Source: Hyposmocoma kahamanoa (lineage: Eukaryota > Arthropoda > Insecta > Lepidoptera > Cosmopterigidae). From it: a stretch of DNA of 64,000 nucleotides. The notes under the pieces are model-generated. The model worked only from the letters and a program-made list of their open reading frames with translations, did no database searches and was not told the origin of the DNA. Position numbers and translations under genes: made by a program. Positions 36,109 to 48,050 of this stretch are shown here, one piece after another. How positions within the stretch are numbered: the first letter of the stretch is position 1; each line of letters begins with the position of its first letter. Location: positions 17,395,338-17,459,337 of the forward strand of contig NW_020654422.1 in NCBI RefSeq assembly GCF_003589595.1, in the 5' to 3' direction.

Positions 36109-39100
36109 CAATATGTCGCGCTTCTATGTCGCTCTAGCGCAAGTCGCGCCCTTTGTGCTAGCCCTACATGTACCTACTTTACTTCCATACGTAATTATGT
36201 TGTCAGTAATATTGTTATGTTGGCAAAATGGAGGTTAATCTTTCCGCGAAGTGCTCACGCATGCAGCAGCAGCTATCATCGTGATTGTGATGTAATTTCT
36301 CATAGTGTTGTAAACTCAGTCGATAAGCCAATTGCCTAACATAAATTGGCTTACCCCAAACCCCGTAACAACAGTAAATGCTACGACATCTGACGTTAAA
36401 TCAGAAGTCAAGTTACATTGGATCATAATAGTTCAGCAGTAGAGCAATTTAAAGGCTAATCGCTTTAAGCCACTGCAAAACTGGTACTTTTAGCGGATTT
36501 ATTTCTGTGCTCCTTCTCTGTTTGTGTTGAATTTTGAGTTGAGAAACCAAGTAATATAGTTTTTGTTTAAAATTTTCATAGCACTACGAAAGTATAGTTA
36601 GTAAATCACAAATCCTTTGTAGGGTTACACAATTTTACTTAAATTTTTACTTGTTCTAACGCAAAATATTAAATATAACGTAAATTATGTCATTTACACC
36701 AAATCGCATAGACTTCTACTACTTCCAAAAAATGTAGGCTTCCAAGTAACGCAACTTTGTGTATTCCAAGTTGATGAATAGACTGGAGGGGCATTCAAAT
36801 AGAAAAGTATTCATTTGTAAATCGAAAAGATTTAAATAGATATTCACATTATCCTTCCAAAGTTGTTCAAGTACTTAAGTTGATTAAGAGCATTAAAGAA
36901 AATTGTGACCGCTTTGATCCGAGCTCAGTCGGTGATAAATCAAAACTTTGCCATTAAAACAACTCGAGACCGCGACACCTCGGGATCAACTATCCTAACT
37001 TCACTTCTACTGCCAACTTTATTGTCTTCAAAGTTTTATGACTCTAACCAACCCTTGCTTCGCCACATACATAATAGACGAGTTTTGTTACTTACCCACA
37101 TACGGGTCGTGACTCGTGACTCTGTTTTGTTCTTGTTTCGTGTTCTCCTCTATTTCTAAAACATTGTCATTAGTGTATTGATTTCACTGACGTCGTCGTC
37201 CGTACGTTACGTGTTTATGCAATATACATCAACAAAATGATTCCGAGTTACGACTGTGGCCCTTATGTTCGGTTTCAATAATTCAGGCTGTTTATGAATA
37301 CAAGTCAAAATGATTAATGATGTACCTACATAATGCGAAAAGTAGCACGAATAAAGGGGGACATACTAACGATTCCTCGCCCGCGGTTAGTTCCGAGAAA
37401 CTAAATATTCTAGTGACAGAACTAATTTCTACGACTTGTAAGCACTCTCATGAAACAAGTGTCTGAAATTGCTTCGGATTTGACGTATTTACGTTCGCTT
37501 CTCTAAAGATAAATTTGTTCGAAAACTTGCTCAATGTAAAAAGTTTGAAGTTTACTTCAATCCATTACACGAGTGAAATATTTCTTTGTTTTCTGCCTTC
37601 AGCAGAATGGGAGGACGTGCGACCTTATAAGAAGTTTATCATTAGGCGATTGTCGACGTCATTACGCAGATTCTCTAAACTTTCCTTCGTTTCGGAATAA
37701 TATATCTTCTTAATACATTCATCATTCATACTGCGTAATGGGGTTTTAAACATTTGATTGACGGTAGCGCACGGATGTCGAAAATGGGACGCTGCTAGAG
37801 AAATAAACGTAAATACTCCTTTATCTGGTATGATGGGGATCTCAATTTGACGCGGCCTGTTCTTTTCATAAATGCAGATCGATCAATCTTCGGCATGTAA
37901 TAGAAAACGATATGTTTGGAACGTAATATTGCGGCGATTTATTTAATATACCGCGCATCAATCACGGACAGACGCCGTGTATCCTGAACATTGGTGACAG
38001 ATCACCAAGCAACATGTGATATCAGCCAGATTTGCCCTTAGCTGCTTTTATTTTCTGCTTATGATTTTTTTAGGTTTGCTATGAGTAGGTAGAATAGACT
38101 GTTACAGCAGGATACTAGAAAAAGTACAAAATGTATAATGACCATAAATGGAAAAAGTATGTTTCTATTTTATTTTAACTTAAACAAAAACTATATAGTA
38201 GTTATTAACTGTTACAGATGGAATTAATATGGAACGAAATACAGATGCAAATAAATCTTTTAAAAGAAAGCACGTTTCGTAAGAATACGAGCAAAACTCC
38301 AACAAACGTCTGCTGAGTTCTAAAATCTATTGCAAAGTTTCCAGACCAAGGATATTTTACATCTAACTGAAAATACGTACAAGAAACATTGTTCAAGACA
38401 AACAAATAAGGTAACTAAGGAGAATTGCTACCTCAGATTCAAAGTAAGCAGATAGAAATACAACTTATCGAAGAATACAATGTTGGTATTAAGTTTTATG
38501 TTGGTCTTGTCTTATGACTTGAATATGATACAATAGCAACATTCAACTAGAACTTCACATGCACTTACGAAGAAAAGGGGTTCTTCGTAGTATATTGCAT
38601 TACTTACATCATAACAATAGCTGCGACATTGTGTATTTGATTTTCATGTCGTTGAACTTACTATATTGTGTTTTAATGAAGTACAATAAGCTATAATTTG
38701 GCGGCGACTAACGTCTACTAATGAGGCGCAGCTGGATGGGCATCGTGACGACGTATCGTACAAGGCTATTAATTGACAAAGGCCTATAATGTGCTTGACA
38801 CATATTAATAGGTATGCTGCCCTGTCGATAGCCGTGCTTACTCTATTATTTCTTAGCAAAGAGCTCTGGGGGCGAAATCTTGAGAAATAACGTGTGAAGG
38901 TATACGCCGAAATGGAAACAATTAATTTCAAGACTATAATGTCGAATTGCAATTCGGATTGGTCACTAACTTACTCCTTTTATCCAATATTTGGTGTCGG
39001 TCACGTCGGTTAATTCTCAAACTTTGTCGATCAAAACATGAAAGAACTAAGCGAACATCCGTATAAATCTTAAACATGTAATATTGAGGTAGGATTCTGG

Positions 39101-40716
39101 AGTTACGAACAATCCACTCACGGACGTTATTCTTCGAAACGTTTGTATGGAGAACGGACAATCGCCAAACCCACCCAGTCCCAAACGTATTCACTCGAAC
39201 TACTCGAGGAGGACGGAATCTCTAACGGAAAAGTTTTGATTTAGTGCTTATAGCTGTCCCAGTCGGGCGAGAACCCTCTTTAAAGTTTTAGTCGTGTAAT
39301 AGAATAAAACTGTTCGGAACAATGCTCGTGCTCAAGCATTCATACCGAGGTTCGGTAAAACATTATAGAATTGTACCAACTTATTGCAGGCGGCACGATG
39401 CTGACGTAAAATCTAATGTCGCCCGACTCAATGAATATTCTAAACTCGGTGCTTTCGCGATTTGAGCGCTCAGCAAGTGTCCCTAAAGGGAATAAAGTCA
39501 GCGTTTTTGGATTCTCTCACTCGTTTGCCGTGAAATATTCGCGAGGTGAAAATATTTTGGGACATAAAACAACTTCCTTTCTTTGACGGCTGCATAGTGG
39601 TCGTAAAATGCTGATAAGAAGGCCGCCATTAGCGTTTTATTCGTCACAGATACAGATCAGCCATTCTTAGACCGTTGTTTTGTTTTCTACGTTTATATTA
39701 TTTTTATTATCTCACAAAAGACACTACCTCTAATCTGCTTTGCGCAGCGACTTTTTGTATGTCTGTATTATCGAAAAGCTGCCTTTGAATATTAAAATAT
39801 TCGTTAATGCGATACAAAATGTTACCTCATTAAGCCTTTATGCGCGGGTCCTTTGTTTGAAGCCACTAATAGCATTTGAGAATAAATATTTTGTATTTAC
39901 TTTTATCTGAAAGCTTTGGATTTATTCTATCTCCCTACTTTAAAGGCTTTCCCAGAAAACAAGAACAAATGGGATCGACTTGAAAAATGTGTAACAATAA
40001 CAAAATGGGGGGAAACTTGGAAGTGACGTCGGACCATTAAACAAACCGCGGTCTGACGCGACACCGAGCAATGTCTAATGAATCAAAAGTTTCCAACAAT
40101 TCAAACAGAATTTCAAAGATTTTCGACTCTGGATTTGAAAAAATTTTGGAAAAACTTTTTTTTTACCTGCCGGCCTCAATTGCATTCAAAGTCGGGTGAA
40201 TTTACTCCAGTTTGTATTGCTGTAGGAAACGATGACAATAATTCATCTTTCTCGGGTTGTGATTGTCAGTACATAAACGTCAGCATATTTTCGTAGGGTT
40301 GTCCTCCTTCGTCATTCACACCATCGTTATGCCACAATCTTTTTCACTTTTATTCCTTCAAACCTCTGAATTTTTTTAAGCTCCGAGAGTAAAGTAAATA
40401 TACCTGTTCGAACTCTTTCTAGATCCTTTTTAAGGGAAAGTTTTTTCCGTTCGTCTAGAAAGTTTCGCAAGTTTTGGACACATTTTCTGCACCGGGTAAG
40501 TTTTAACGAGGTGCTATTGACTTCCCGTTGCTCGACGAGTGCTCCTAGTTAATCCTATTTAAACAACAAAACTTTTCGAAATATTGCCACTGTGTACTAT
40601 TTGCACTACTTACCACAAGTTTTGGTACGGGAAAATTAATTTCTTCCTCTTGTTTTTGCTGTAACCCATTGGTATTGTACCTCTTAAATAAATGATGACT
40701 GCCTGCATTTCTTTCT
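36109..40716. other. unique DNA, no gene seen
   Basis: This is the longest stretch without identifiable repeats. Patches of balanced composition at about 37790-38040, 38640-38850 and 39400-39560 contain homeodomain-type words (taatga, ttaattg) and palindromic words, and could be conserved regulatory DNA upstream of TMTC. Open frames at 36905, 37515, 38644 and 40078 show no known domain. Confidence 0.35.
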
Positions 40717-40760
40717 ATAATACCAAGTGACCGGACAAACAAGTCGTGCTCTTGATGCTA
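40717..40760 (+). repeat. dispersed repeat C, end fragment
   Basis: Contains only the family's left end: taataccaagtgaccgg followed by acaagtcgtgctcttgatg. Confidence 0.55.
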
Positions 40761-41089
40761 TACTTTATTCTTACCCTTCCGAGAAATGTGAAAATGAAAA
40801 ATTATGTGTTTTACTCTTCAGTCTTTCTATTTCAATAATTAAAGTTAAGGGCAAAGATAGTATACTTTGCATTGTGCTGTAAGCAAACAACGTCGATAGC
40901 ACTTGAGTTGCAAGCGAGAAGGGTGGTAGAAGGGGGCGGAAGGTATTAGGAGCGATTAGGGACGCTAGTCGATGGCAAAGTATGTGGGACAAAGGATCAT
41001 AGGAAATATTGAGTGGTATCGTAACCATTGAAAGTATATACTGGTTGCAAGAATTCGAAATAGAGTTTGTTTTTTTTTCAAGATTTCAA

Positions 41090-41221
41090 GTGACGGAATG
41101 AATTGATACTGCCACTGCCCTCGTCACTTTGATACAGCTTACACTACTGCTTGGAGGTAGTAAGGTCTGATTGCAGTACTACACTAGACGGACTCTTTCA
41201 CAAGGAACTCTACTGCCTCTA
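41090..41221 (+). repeat. dispersed repeat C, internally deleted copy
   Basis: The left end tcaagtgacgg joins, after a deletion, to the right part actgcttggaggtagtaagg and ctctttcacaaggaactcta. The family is defined by acaagtcgtgcgcctgatg near the left, ggcactgccactgcg in the middle and tttcacaaggaactctactg at the right. No protein is encoded. Confidence 0.65.
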
Positions 41222-41242
41222 AACAATTAAATATACACATTT

Positions 41243-41345
41243 GAGGATCTCAGTGGCACAGCGGTTATATTTGTGGGTACTAGATGAAGAGGTCCTGGGT
41301 TCGATTCTCGGTAGGACTAATTTGGGAAATGAAGTTTTCTAAATT
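41243..41345 (+). mobile_element. tRNA-derived SINE-like element
   Basis: gatctcagtggcacagcggtt (A-box side) and gaggtcctgggttcgattct (B-box side) are spaced as in a tRNA-derived head. The body differs from families A and B. A relative in inverse orientation is at 56560-56668. Confidence 0.6.
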
Positions 41346-41865
41346 GCTTCTGATCTGTGTATCCTGAGCAATACTTCCCAGAATAAATTACGTTGATATG
41401 GTGCTCATAATACAGGGACTTACGATATGATTACTAGTTTAAGGTTCTTGGTGTGGTTGTCTGGCAATAATGTCAAAAAAATTTGTAACATATTTATCTA
41501 CTTCGATGCCATGATACCTGAAAAGAGCACGAAAGGTTGGTTATTTGAAAAAAAAACAATAATATGCGTGATTTAGATTCGAAAAAATACATTGATATCT
41601 ATTGCTACGTTTTAGATATATATTCATACCTAAAACGTATCTAAAACATATATATTCATACCTACCTAAAACGTCGAAATCGCGAAATCTAAGAACTCGA
41701 TACTATAACGGTAAATGTGAACAAATTTCAATAAATTGCTTACTGAAAACTTATTACCTCCGTGAAAACGACATAATATTCTTATAGTCTTAAGCAAACG
41801 ACATGTTATAGGACTTTATTTTTTCATTATATTGTTTATATTAGTCTAAATAATATAACTAGACC

Positions 41866-42072
41866 AGCATTAGAGCTTCTTGTGAAAGAGTTCCTCCAGG
41901 GAAGTACTGCCATCTTACCTACTTGTGCCATCAAGCAATAATGTGAGCATTTCTGCATTCCGATTTCGAAGGGTAAGGGTGCTGGAGAAATCACAGAATT
42001 GTGGGACTTGTCAATTTATGTCTCAGCGTGTTGGGCGCAGTGGCAGTGCCTCTGAGATCTTTGTAATTTAAA
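41866..42072 (-). repeat. dispersed repeat C copy
   Basis: Reverse orientation: starts with gcttcttgtgaaagagttc, passes gaagggtaagggtgctgg and cttatgtctcag-like sequence, and ends at the tttgtaatttaaa word. The outer left end of the family is missing. Confidence 0.7.
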
Positions 42073-42498
42073 TCTAATTTTAAATTAGTGTACTATGTAA
42101 AAAAAAACTCAAAGCGACCGAAAATAATTCATCCCAAAAACCTTTCTTTCATGTGACAAAATCTGCAAAGAAAACATTATCATAGATTTACAAATGACGT
42201 ACAGGTCGATGTGTATTCCTGTCACGTCTCTCCTGCTGTTCCCCTTTTCGCGTTATCTTGCTGTCAAATTATTGAATCTTTGTGACAAACACACCTGAGT
42301 ACGGAAGCCTTCTGTAGCATTTCGAAATCTGTATATTGTGTTGTTGACGCGTCTAGTGGCGACATAAAAAGAAGAATGCTTTTTATGTTTTGACAACTTC
42401 AATGGCTCAGCAATTTACTGGGCGGTACGTGACCGGTTTCCTAGTTTAAGACCAGGTATTAATTGCCGGATGTATTGACACATACAAATCGACTTTAA

Positions 42499-43029
42499 GG
42501 GCGCGTTCAAATTAGCCGCCGTTAGAAGCGCTGCAGCCGCGCGGAGGCCGCGCGACAATCGCGCTGCTGAAGTGCGACCAAATTTTCCTATGCCTTTTTT
42601 ATCCAGTCTATTGGAATAACTGGCGGAACCGCTGTTCCATATATGAACTGCCTCCATAGGCTAACGGTTATCATGCCAGACTGCCACGCAGAGGTCCCAG
42701 ATTCGATTCCCGGGAGAAATATTTGTATGACCTATATTTATTTCTCTCGTGAGTTTGGGTGTCATTTGTGGTTGTCTACGTGTGTGTCCATGGCACCCGC
42801 GACACAGAGTTTCCCTAGCGCGGAGCCATGTTGAGTGTGTGCGTTATTATTATTATTATTATTATTATTATATTATTGCAGGGTGTTGTTTTACATTCTC
42901 CATAAATTCTTCAATTCAATTTTCATCTATCGTGGTTAATTTGAAAAATTAATATGTACACCTCACTAGCCGTGACTACAACCGAGCCATGCTACATCGC
43001 GTCAAACAGCGGCTAATTTGAACGCGCCC
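42499..43029. mobile_element. PIF/Harbinger-type MITE, copy 2, with TAA target duplication
   Basis: The ends GGGCGCGTTCAAATTAGCC and its inverse GGCTAATTTGAACGCGCCC match copy 1 at 5227-6928. The flanks are taa (42496-42498) and taa (43030-43032), the standard PIF/Harbinger duplication. The minus strand retains SASYSNRLDKK from the MADF protein, now broken. The transposase region is deleted. A family A SINE (42646-42878) has inserted into the MADF remnant. Confidence 0.85.
42646..42878 (+). mobile_element. tRNA-derived SINE, family A, copy 4, inside Harbinger copy 2
   Basis: Head ctaacggttatcatg, B-box-like agattcgattcc, body words aaatatttgtatgacctat and acacagagtttccctagcg, then a (tta)n tail at 42845-42870. 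Comparison with Harbinger copy 1 shows the host sequence interrupted at ccatat/attgca. Confidence 0.85.
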
Positions 43030-43279
43030 TAATTGAGCAAATTTTGCATGCAATTTTATTGTCACCCTCTAGAAAATGTCATTATTTTTATGTTCCACGG
43101 TTGAAGAAATTTAATAATAATAAATATAATAAATTAAACGAATATAAATATTGGACAACATCATATACGTTGCTCTACAAAAGAAAAAAAACCATGAAAG
43201 TGCTTGAAGTTATCGAAGATAACTATCAGAACCGCTGTCGCCAAATCTCACCCATCATAACATTAAAGATTGGTCGTAG

Positions 43280-43445
43280 TTCTAATTTAAAAAAGATAAC
43301 AAATTGTGGACTGGTATATATTACGTAATTTAAACTTTACCCTACTGGCATATCGTTGCAATTTCAATACCAGTTATTGCAAGTTACTACGTTTTGATTT
43401 TATATTGACATTTCAATTTCTGCAATACGGTTGACTTTTTTCTCT
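43280..43445. repeat. dispersed repeat G, copy 2
   Basis: Matches 11455-11600 through taacaaattgtggact, aatttaaactttaccct and tggcatatcgttgcaattt. No coding content. Confidence 0.55.
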
Positions 43446-43471
43446 AAAAATAATATAATTTTGTTTAATAA

Positions 43472-43652
43472 CATCAAGTGACGGGAAACAAGTCGTGCGC
43501 CGGATGGTAAGCTACTCGCCTGTCCATAACAGTTACAGTGTCACTCAGAGCTTTAAAATGCAAAGATCTGAAGGGCACTACCACGGCGCCCGTCAACGTT
43601 AGACATAATTGACAAGTCCCATGTGCGTGTAATTTCACCAGCACCCTTAAAA
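43472..43652 (+). repeat. dispersed repeat C, left two thirds
   Basis: Runs from catcaagtgacggg through the cgcctgtccataacagtta region to aatttcaccagcaccctta; the right third is absent. Confidence 0.75.
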
Positions 43653-43723
43653 AATCTATTACGACACACAGGATATGGGAAATTTTATTAAAATTAAATA
43701 AAATAAGACGTAATGATGATATT

Positions 43724-43769
43724 TAGTCGCACCTATATTATAACACCAAGTATAATATAGGTGCGACTA
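43724..43769. repeat. perfect 19-bp hairpin
   Basis: tagtcgcacctatattata is exactly complementary to 43751-43769 across the 8-base loop acaccaag. Perfect identity of the arms suggests a recent origin. Confidence 0.8.
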
Positions 43770-44006
43770 TTATTTTTGTATTCCAAAGTAGCAAAACAAA
43801 TTGGCATTTTTCCACGATTTTCGAGATTTTGCGTAAGATAATAATTGTCGCGATCATAACGTACAAAGCGAAAATGGCGGACTGAGTACGTGGAACTGTG
43901 CGTACTGTTGGCACTCGTGGCCCGCCCTCTAAGCACTTCTACTGTGTTTATTGTTTTGTGCGCTGCGTTTATCCCAAAGTAAGAAATATGGTGAAATTAT
44001 AGGTAA

Positions 44007-44283
44007 ATGGAACTTGACAACTTATGTCTCAGGGTGACGAGAGCAGTGGCAGTGCCCCTAAGATCGTTGCGATTTAAAGTGAAGGGACGAACGAGTTGTG
44101 CGCTTCGTGGCAATCTACACGCCTGTCCTTAATAGTTGCGTGTCACTTAGTGGGTGACGAGCGCAGTGGCAGGGCTCCTCAAATCTTTGTGATTTAAAGC
44201 TCTGAGTGGCACTGCAACTGTTATGGATAGCCGTGTCGCTTACCAACAGGCGCACGACTTATTCGTTCCATCACTTGGTTATT
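44007..44283 (-). repeat. dispersed repeat C, rearranged copy
   Basis: Two reverse-oriented partial copies (44007-44075 and 44150-44283) are separated by a forward fragment (gacgaacgagttgtgcgc, near 44085). The arrangement implies local rearrangement or nested insertion within the family. Confidence 0.65.
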
Positions 44284-44742
44284 ATAAAAATAAAATTGAA
44301 CGAAAGTAATTTGTACAAATAATTAAGAACAGATGATTCGATGAACATCACACTTATAACTGGCAATACACACAGTACTATTCGTAATTCAGCTCAACAA
44401 AATATTTTTACCCTTATAAGTTTATAGAAATTCTTACGTAACTCTAAATTAAACCATAACGTGACACTTAATTTTTTTGGTCGTGGCTGCATTTTATTGC
44501 ATTTCTAGAAGATATGGGACATCAACTTTATGTTACTCGCAGGTAGTACATTTGCATAATATAACATAATATATTTTACGACGGCTCGATGGGTCGTATC
44601 TTCGACATTTGATGACTTTGCCTCTTGATAACTTTCTTCAGCGACGAAACTCGGTAATGTATTCAACATTTTTCATGACGTCAGTAATATTCTTTAAGAA
44701 AATAAATAAAGGAAAGGATGTTTATGAGATTTTTCTTTTATT
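44284..44742. other. no gene recognised
   Basis: AT-rich spacer between repeats; nothing supported. Confidence 0.3.
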
Positions 44743-44970
44743 GCAACGAACAAGTCGTGTGACTGGTGGTAAACGACTCGCCTGTGCATAACAGTTGAAG
44801 TGCCACTGCGCTCGTCCCTCAAAGACGTAAGTTAACAAGTTCCATGTTGCTGTAATTTCACATTACAGACACTTTTTATTTAACATTGTTGCTTGGCGGC
44901 CGAAATAGCTAAGGTGTCAATAACTTCCGTGGATGAATTCTTTCACAAGAGGCTCTACAACTACTATAAC
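44743..44970 (+). repeat. dispersed repeat C copy, degenerate
   Basis: Recognised by gaacaagtcgtgtgactgg, ttgcttggcggccgaaata and tttcacaagaggctctac. It directly abuts the minisatellite MITE at 44981. Confidence 0.65.
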
Positions 44971-44980
44971 TCTTGGAGTG

Positions 44981-45201
44981 GTTACACACGGCGACTTTAA
45001 ACAGCTACACTTGCGATTTATAGGCAATTGCATCGATGCAAACGCGCGACTGCATCGATACAAACGCGCGACTGATTCGATACAAACGCGCGACTGCATC
45101 GATGCAAACGCGCGAATGCATCGATACAAACGCGCGATTACATCGATACACTTGCGATTTATAGGCGATTGCATTGCTGTTTAAAATCGCGCGTGTGTAA
45201 C
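44981..45201. mobile_element. MITE carrying a 22-bp minisatellite
   Basis: The ends (gttacacac, then a gcgactttaaacagc-like stretch) are inverted copies of each other, and a second inverted pair (acttgcgatttataggc and gcctataaatcgc-like) lies inside them. Between these, 45031-45150 holds five and a half tandem units of 22 bp (core caaacgcgcgactg, with catcgat at each junction), nearly identical to one another. Long open frames on both strands here are repeat translations, not genes. Confidence 0.8.
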
Positions 45202-45562
45202 AGCTCTTAAGGCCCTGTGTACATCAATATATTATTCCTATGATCACTTAAACACCCAATGTACGTTATAGTGAAAAATGTAGAGCTACATATTCTATGT
45301 GACCATAAGGTGTCTAGAAAATATGTATTTCATATTAAACTGGGCGTACTTACTTGGGTTTGAAGCATGTAAAAGTATAATGAATACATTTGTGTAAATA
45401 TATTGAATACATTTCTACATTTCATTGAATAAATAAAAAAAAAAAAGTATCATACACATTGGGCGTGTAGCGCTTTTCTTATTGTAGTTTGCTGGGTTTT
45501 AAAAAGTTTAATAATTGTTTTGGTTTTTTAACATGTTGATGATAAAATACGATTTTTTTATA
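45202..45562. other. no gene recognised
   Basis: AT-rich spacer; no supported feature. Confidence 0.3.
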
Positions 45563-45845
45563 AAATCAAGTGACGGGACAAACAAGTGCGTCTGATGGAA
45601 GCTACACGCCTGTCCATAACAGCCACTAAGAGCTTTAAATTACAAAGATCTGAGGGGCACTGCCACTGCGCCGGTCACCCTGAGACATAAGTTGACAAGT
45701 CCCTTGTGCCTGTAATTTCTCCAGAACCCTGACCCTTGAAAACCGGAACACAGTAATGCTGATTACTGCTTGGCGGCAGTAATAAGTAAGGTGGCAATAA
45801 TACCCTGTACGACCTCTTTCACAAGGAACTCTACTGCTACTAGAC
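45563..45845 (+). repeat. dispersed repeat C, near full-length copy
   Basis: The most complete forward copy, from atcaagtgacgggac through ggggcactgccactgcg, gttgacaagtccc and ttactgcttggcggcagta to tttcacaaggaactctactg. No terminal inverted repeats or target duplication are evident, so the transposon class is not assigned. Confidence 0.8.
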
Positions 45846-46574
45846 GAGACGATGTAATTGGAATCCCATGACGTGGCTTATTCATAAGTAGCTTTGATGT
45901 AATTATGTCAAATTCAAATATTTACATACTTACCAACTTAAACTAAAACATTTCACTACGTTAGCTAAACGGTTGTTTGTTTAGGATGCCGTTCAGTAAA
46001 GGTAAAAATATCAGGTACAATAAACACTTTGACATGACATGTGGTATGTTTATACTTAAGCCGAGGCTCCGCAGGTTTGTTCAGGCAGCCGTTCCCAGCC
46101 TATCGAATGTTTTCTTCCATGAAATCCACGTGTTAGGACGCGCACACGCTACGACAAATCGTAATCTACTTTAAGGGATATCCAATAGATGGTGGAATAG
46201 GTACTCATGGTTAAAAATCCTAACATTATTCTTGTAATGTTCGACTTCTTAAAATTAAAATTTATATAGGGCGTCTTACGGCTATGCCACACGGAGGGAA
46301 AGTATCTTAAATACCCTAGATCGAAAATTTTACTGAAAAAAGACTTTGTTTTGATTTTAAAAACAATTCGAATTTAGTTTACATGAACCAGTATGAGAAT
46401 GTGAAGGAGCTACAAACTGAACTTAGACGTATTATTTTACACATTCACCATGAAAAGATAAATAAGTCAACAGGAAGCGACATTACCAAAAGTGTGAGAA
46501 TTTGTATACTATACGAATACGACACATTTTGAGCATTTGATAACTTGAAATGATTGAAAGTTGCAGTATAATGT
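45846..46574. other. no gene recognised
   Basis: A 65-codon plus-strand frame at 45977 has no known domain. Nothing else stands out. Confidence 0.3.
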
Positions 46575-46734
46575 ACATGTACATAAGTTGATAAGTCCCA
46601 TGTACCTGTACTTTCACCAGCACCCTTACCCTTCAAGATCAGAACGCAGTAATGTTCACATGACTGCTTGGTAGTAGAAATAGATAAGGGGCAGTATTTT
46701 CCTGGGCGGACTTTTTCACAAGGAGCAGTCATAC
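46575..46734 (+). repeat. dispersed repeat C, right half
   Basis: Contains ttgataagtcccatgtacc, gcacccttacccttcaag, tgactgcttgg and tttcacaaggagcag. Confidence 0.7.
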
Positions 46735-47160
46735 GTCTTCACGGGCGTCCCTGGCAGACCCGGACTTGGGTATGGACTCGCTGGGGTTTGTGGTTAGCTG
46801 CAGGGAACGCACACGTTCTTCTGCCCCGGTGGTATGTGGCCGGGGCGTTGGTCCCGCGCGCAGCTAGTGCGTCTTAGTAGCGGTCTAGTTGAGGGTCTGA
46901 GGCGAGGAGACGCGCAGGACACGTGAGTTGCCCTTTAAGTGTAAGAATTTGGGAACTGGGAGAAGTTCATTCGGCGTGGGGAAGTGAGCGTGCCTTACAG
47001 CTCCTCCACCAATGAGGAGATTTGGTAGTCGACTTAGAGTCGGCGGTCCAGCGGTGGCAACCGTTAGGGAGGATGTTGTACCGGCACCCGGGTCACCTAA
47101 GGCTAGCCTTACAGAGAACCGGATGAATTTCGTGCAAACGGGCTGATCTGGGGTTAGGAC
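46735..47160. other. GC-rich block of unknown origin
   Basis: Strikingly GC-richer than its surroundings and bounded by repeat C on the left and a LINE tail on the right. No convincing long frame was found on either strand. It may be the noncoding part of a LINE or a short retroposon. It ends ggggttaggacc immediately before the poly-T of the next element. Confidence 0.35.
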
Positions 47161-47500
47161 CTTTTTTTTTACGGGGGGAAATCTTTATACATACCCCTGA
47201 GCCCAGGGAGTGGGAGCCGTGGGATCGGCTCACCCACTCTACGAGGACAGGACGGATCGCCCCTATGGTACGAGCTCCATAGGGGGGATCCGCCAAGCTC
47301 TCTTTCCACCGGTCCCGCAAGCGCTGCGCCGCCAGGCGGCGCTCCTGCTCGACCTCTTGGGGAGCAGGGCGCTCGCCTCGGTCCCTCATTCTCCGCCAGG
47401 ACCTCGGCTTGACTTTGAAGCCCCTGTGCGGGTTCACTCTCACAGGTCATTGCGCCCTTCCAGCTTAACCAAGAGGTTGATAGGGGGGGGGGCACTATAA
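47161..47500 (-). pseudogene. R1-like LINE 3' fragment with poly(A) tail
   Basis: On the minus strand the sequence ends in a run of nine to ten A residues (plus-strand poly-T at 47161-47170), as a non-LTR retrotransposon 3' end does. Upstream, one frame reads RVNPHRGFKVKPRSWRRMRD, then QRLRDRWKESLADPPYGART and IGAIRPVLVEW. The R-W-x-x-x-L-x-x-P-x-x-G-x-R-T pattern followed by a W resembles the C-terminal region of R1-clade polyproteins. The cysteine-rich end of that domain is absent. Family assignment is moderate; the retroposon nature is likelier. Confidence 0.5.
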
Positions 47501-47910
47501 ACAAATTTATGTAGATAGATTTGGGACTGTCCACTTCTCTTCTTCTTCTTCTTCTTAAAAGTGTCCCAATGACCGAACGAACCACCTATCAACCCGCTCG
47601 TATGCGGCGCGTACGGTCACATAGCTGGACTAAATCATCTAATCATCAGGCTAAATTCCGTACATACAATGTATTTGCCGAAAACGTGTAAATTGTGCTA
47701 ACATTTCTCTTCCCCCAAAGGATGGGTTAAGAATCAGTTATCGAATATCATATAAAGGTAATGTATACTCTTCCTGTTCTCAAGACTTCACAACTGTCAA
47801 AGTTGTTTTTTCCGCCTTTTGGATTTGGGCCATCGATCCTATCGAAATTTCTTTAAAATCGTTGTACTAGTATATTATACTAGTGGAGTTATTCCACTAG
47901 TTTTGTTATG
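47501..47910. other. no gene recognised; short palindromes at 47866-47900
   Basis: A (ttc)n run lies at about 47538-47558. Two overlapping palindromes built on actagt (actagtatattatactagt, and actagtgga with its inverse) occur just before the family B element and may be part of its inverted flank. Confidence 0.4.
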
Positions 47911-48050
47911 ACTAATACAAAGATCGACAAAGAAAAATTTCTTCGACCCGGTGGGACTTGAACCCTTGACCATGCTGCACCGCAGCATTGCTCGTATCAA
48001 CTGAGCCATAGGTCAAGTTACCGAACTGTCGAAATTCTTCTTTGTGTTTT
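47911..48050 (-). mobile_element. tRNA-like element, family B, copy 3
   Basis: Minus strand: tggctcagttgatacgagc (A-box side) and aagggttcaagtcccacc (B-box side), then cgaagaaatttttctttg and cgatctttgtatta. The 5' flank contains aaagaagaatttcg, an inverted copy of the 3' cgaagaaatttttcttt. No tRNA gene is called. Confidence 0.65.

Noticed and set aside
44917..45184. Repetitive peptides on both strands, and a possible CRISPR-like array
   Set aside because: The 22-bp units are directly adjacent without spacers and lie inside an inverted-repeat element in a eukaryotic genome.
45977..46174. 65-codon plus-strand frame as a host exon
   Set aside because: No domain, no splice context, and no similarity that I recognise.
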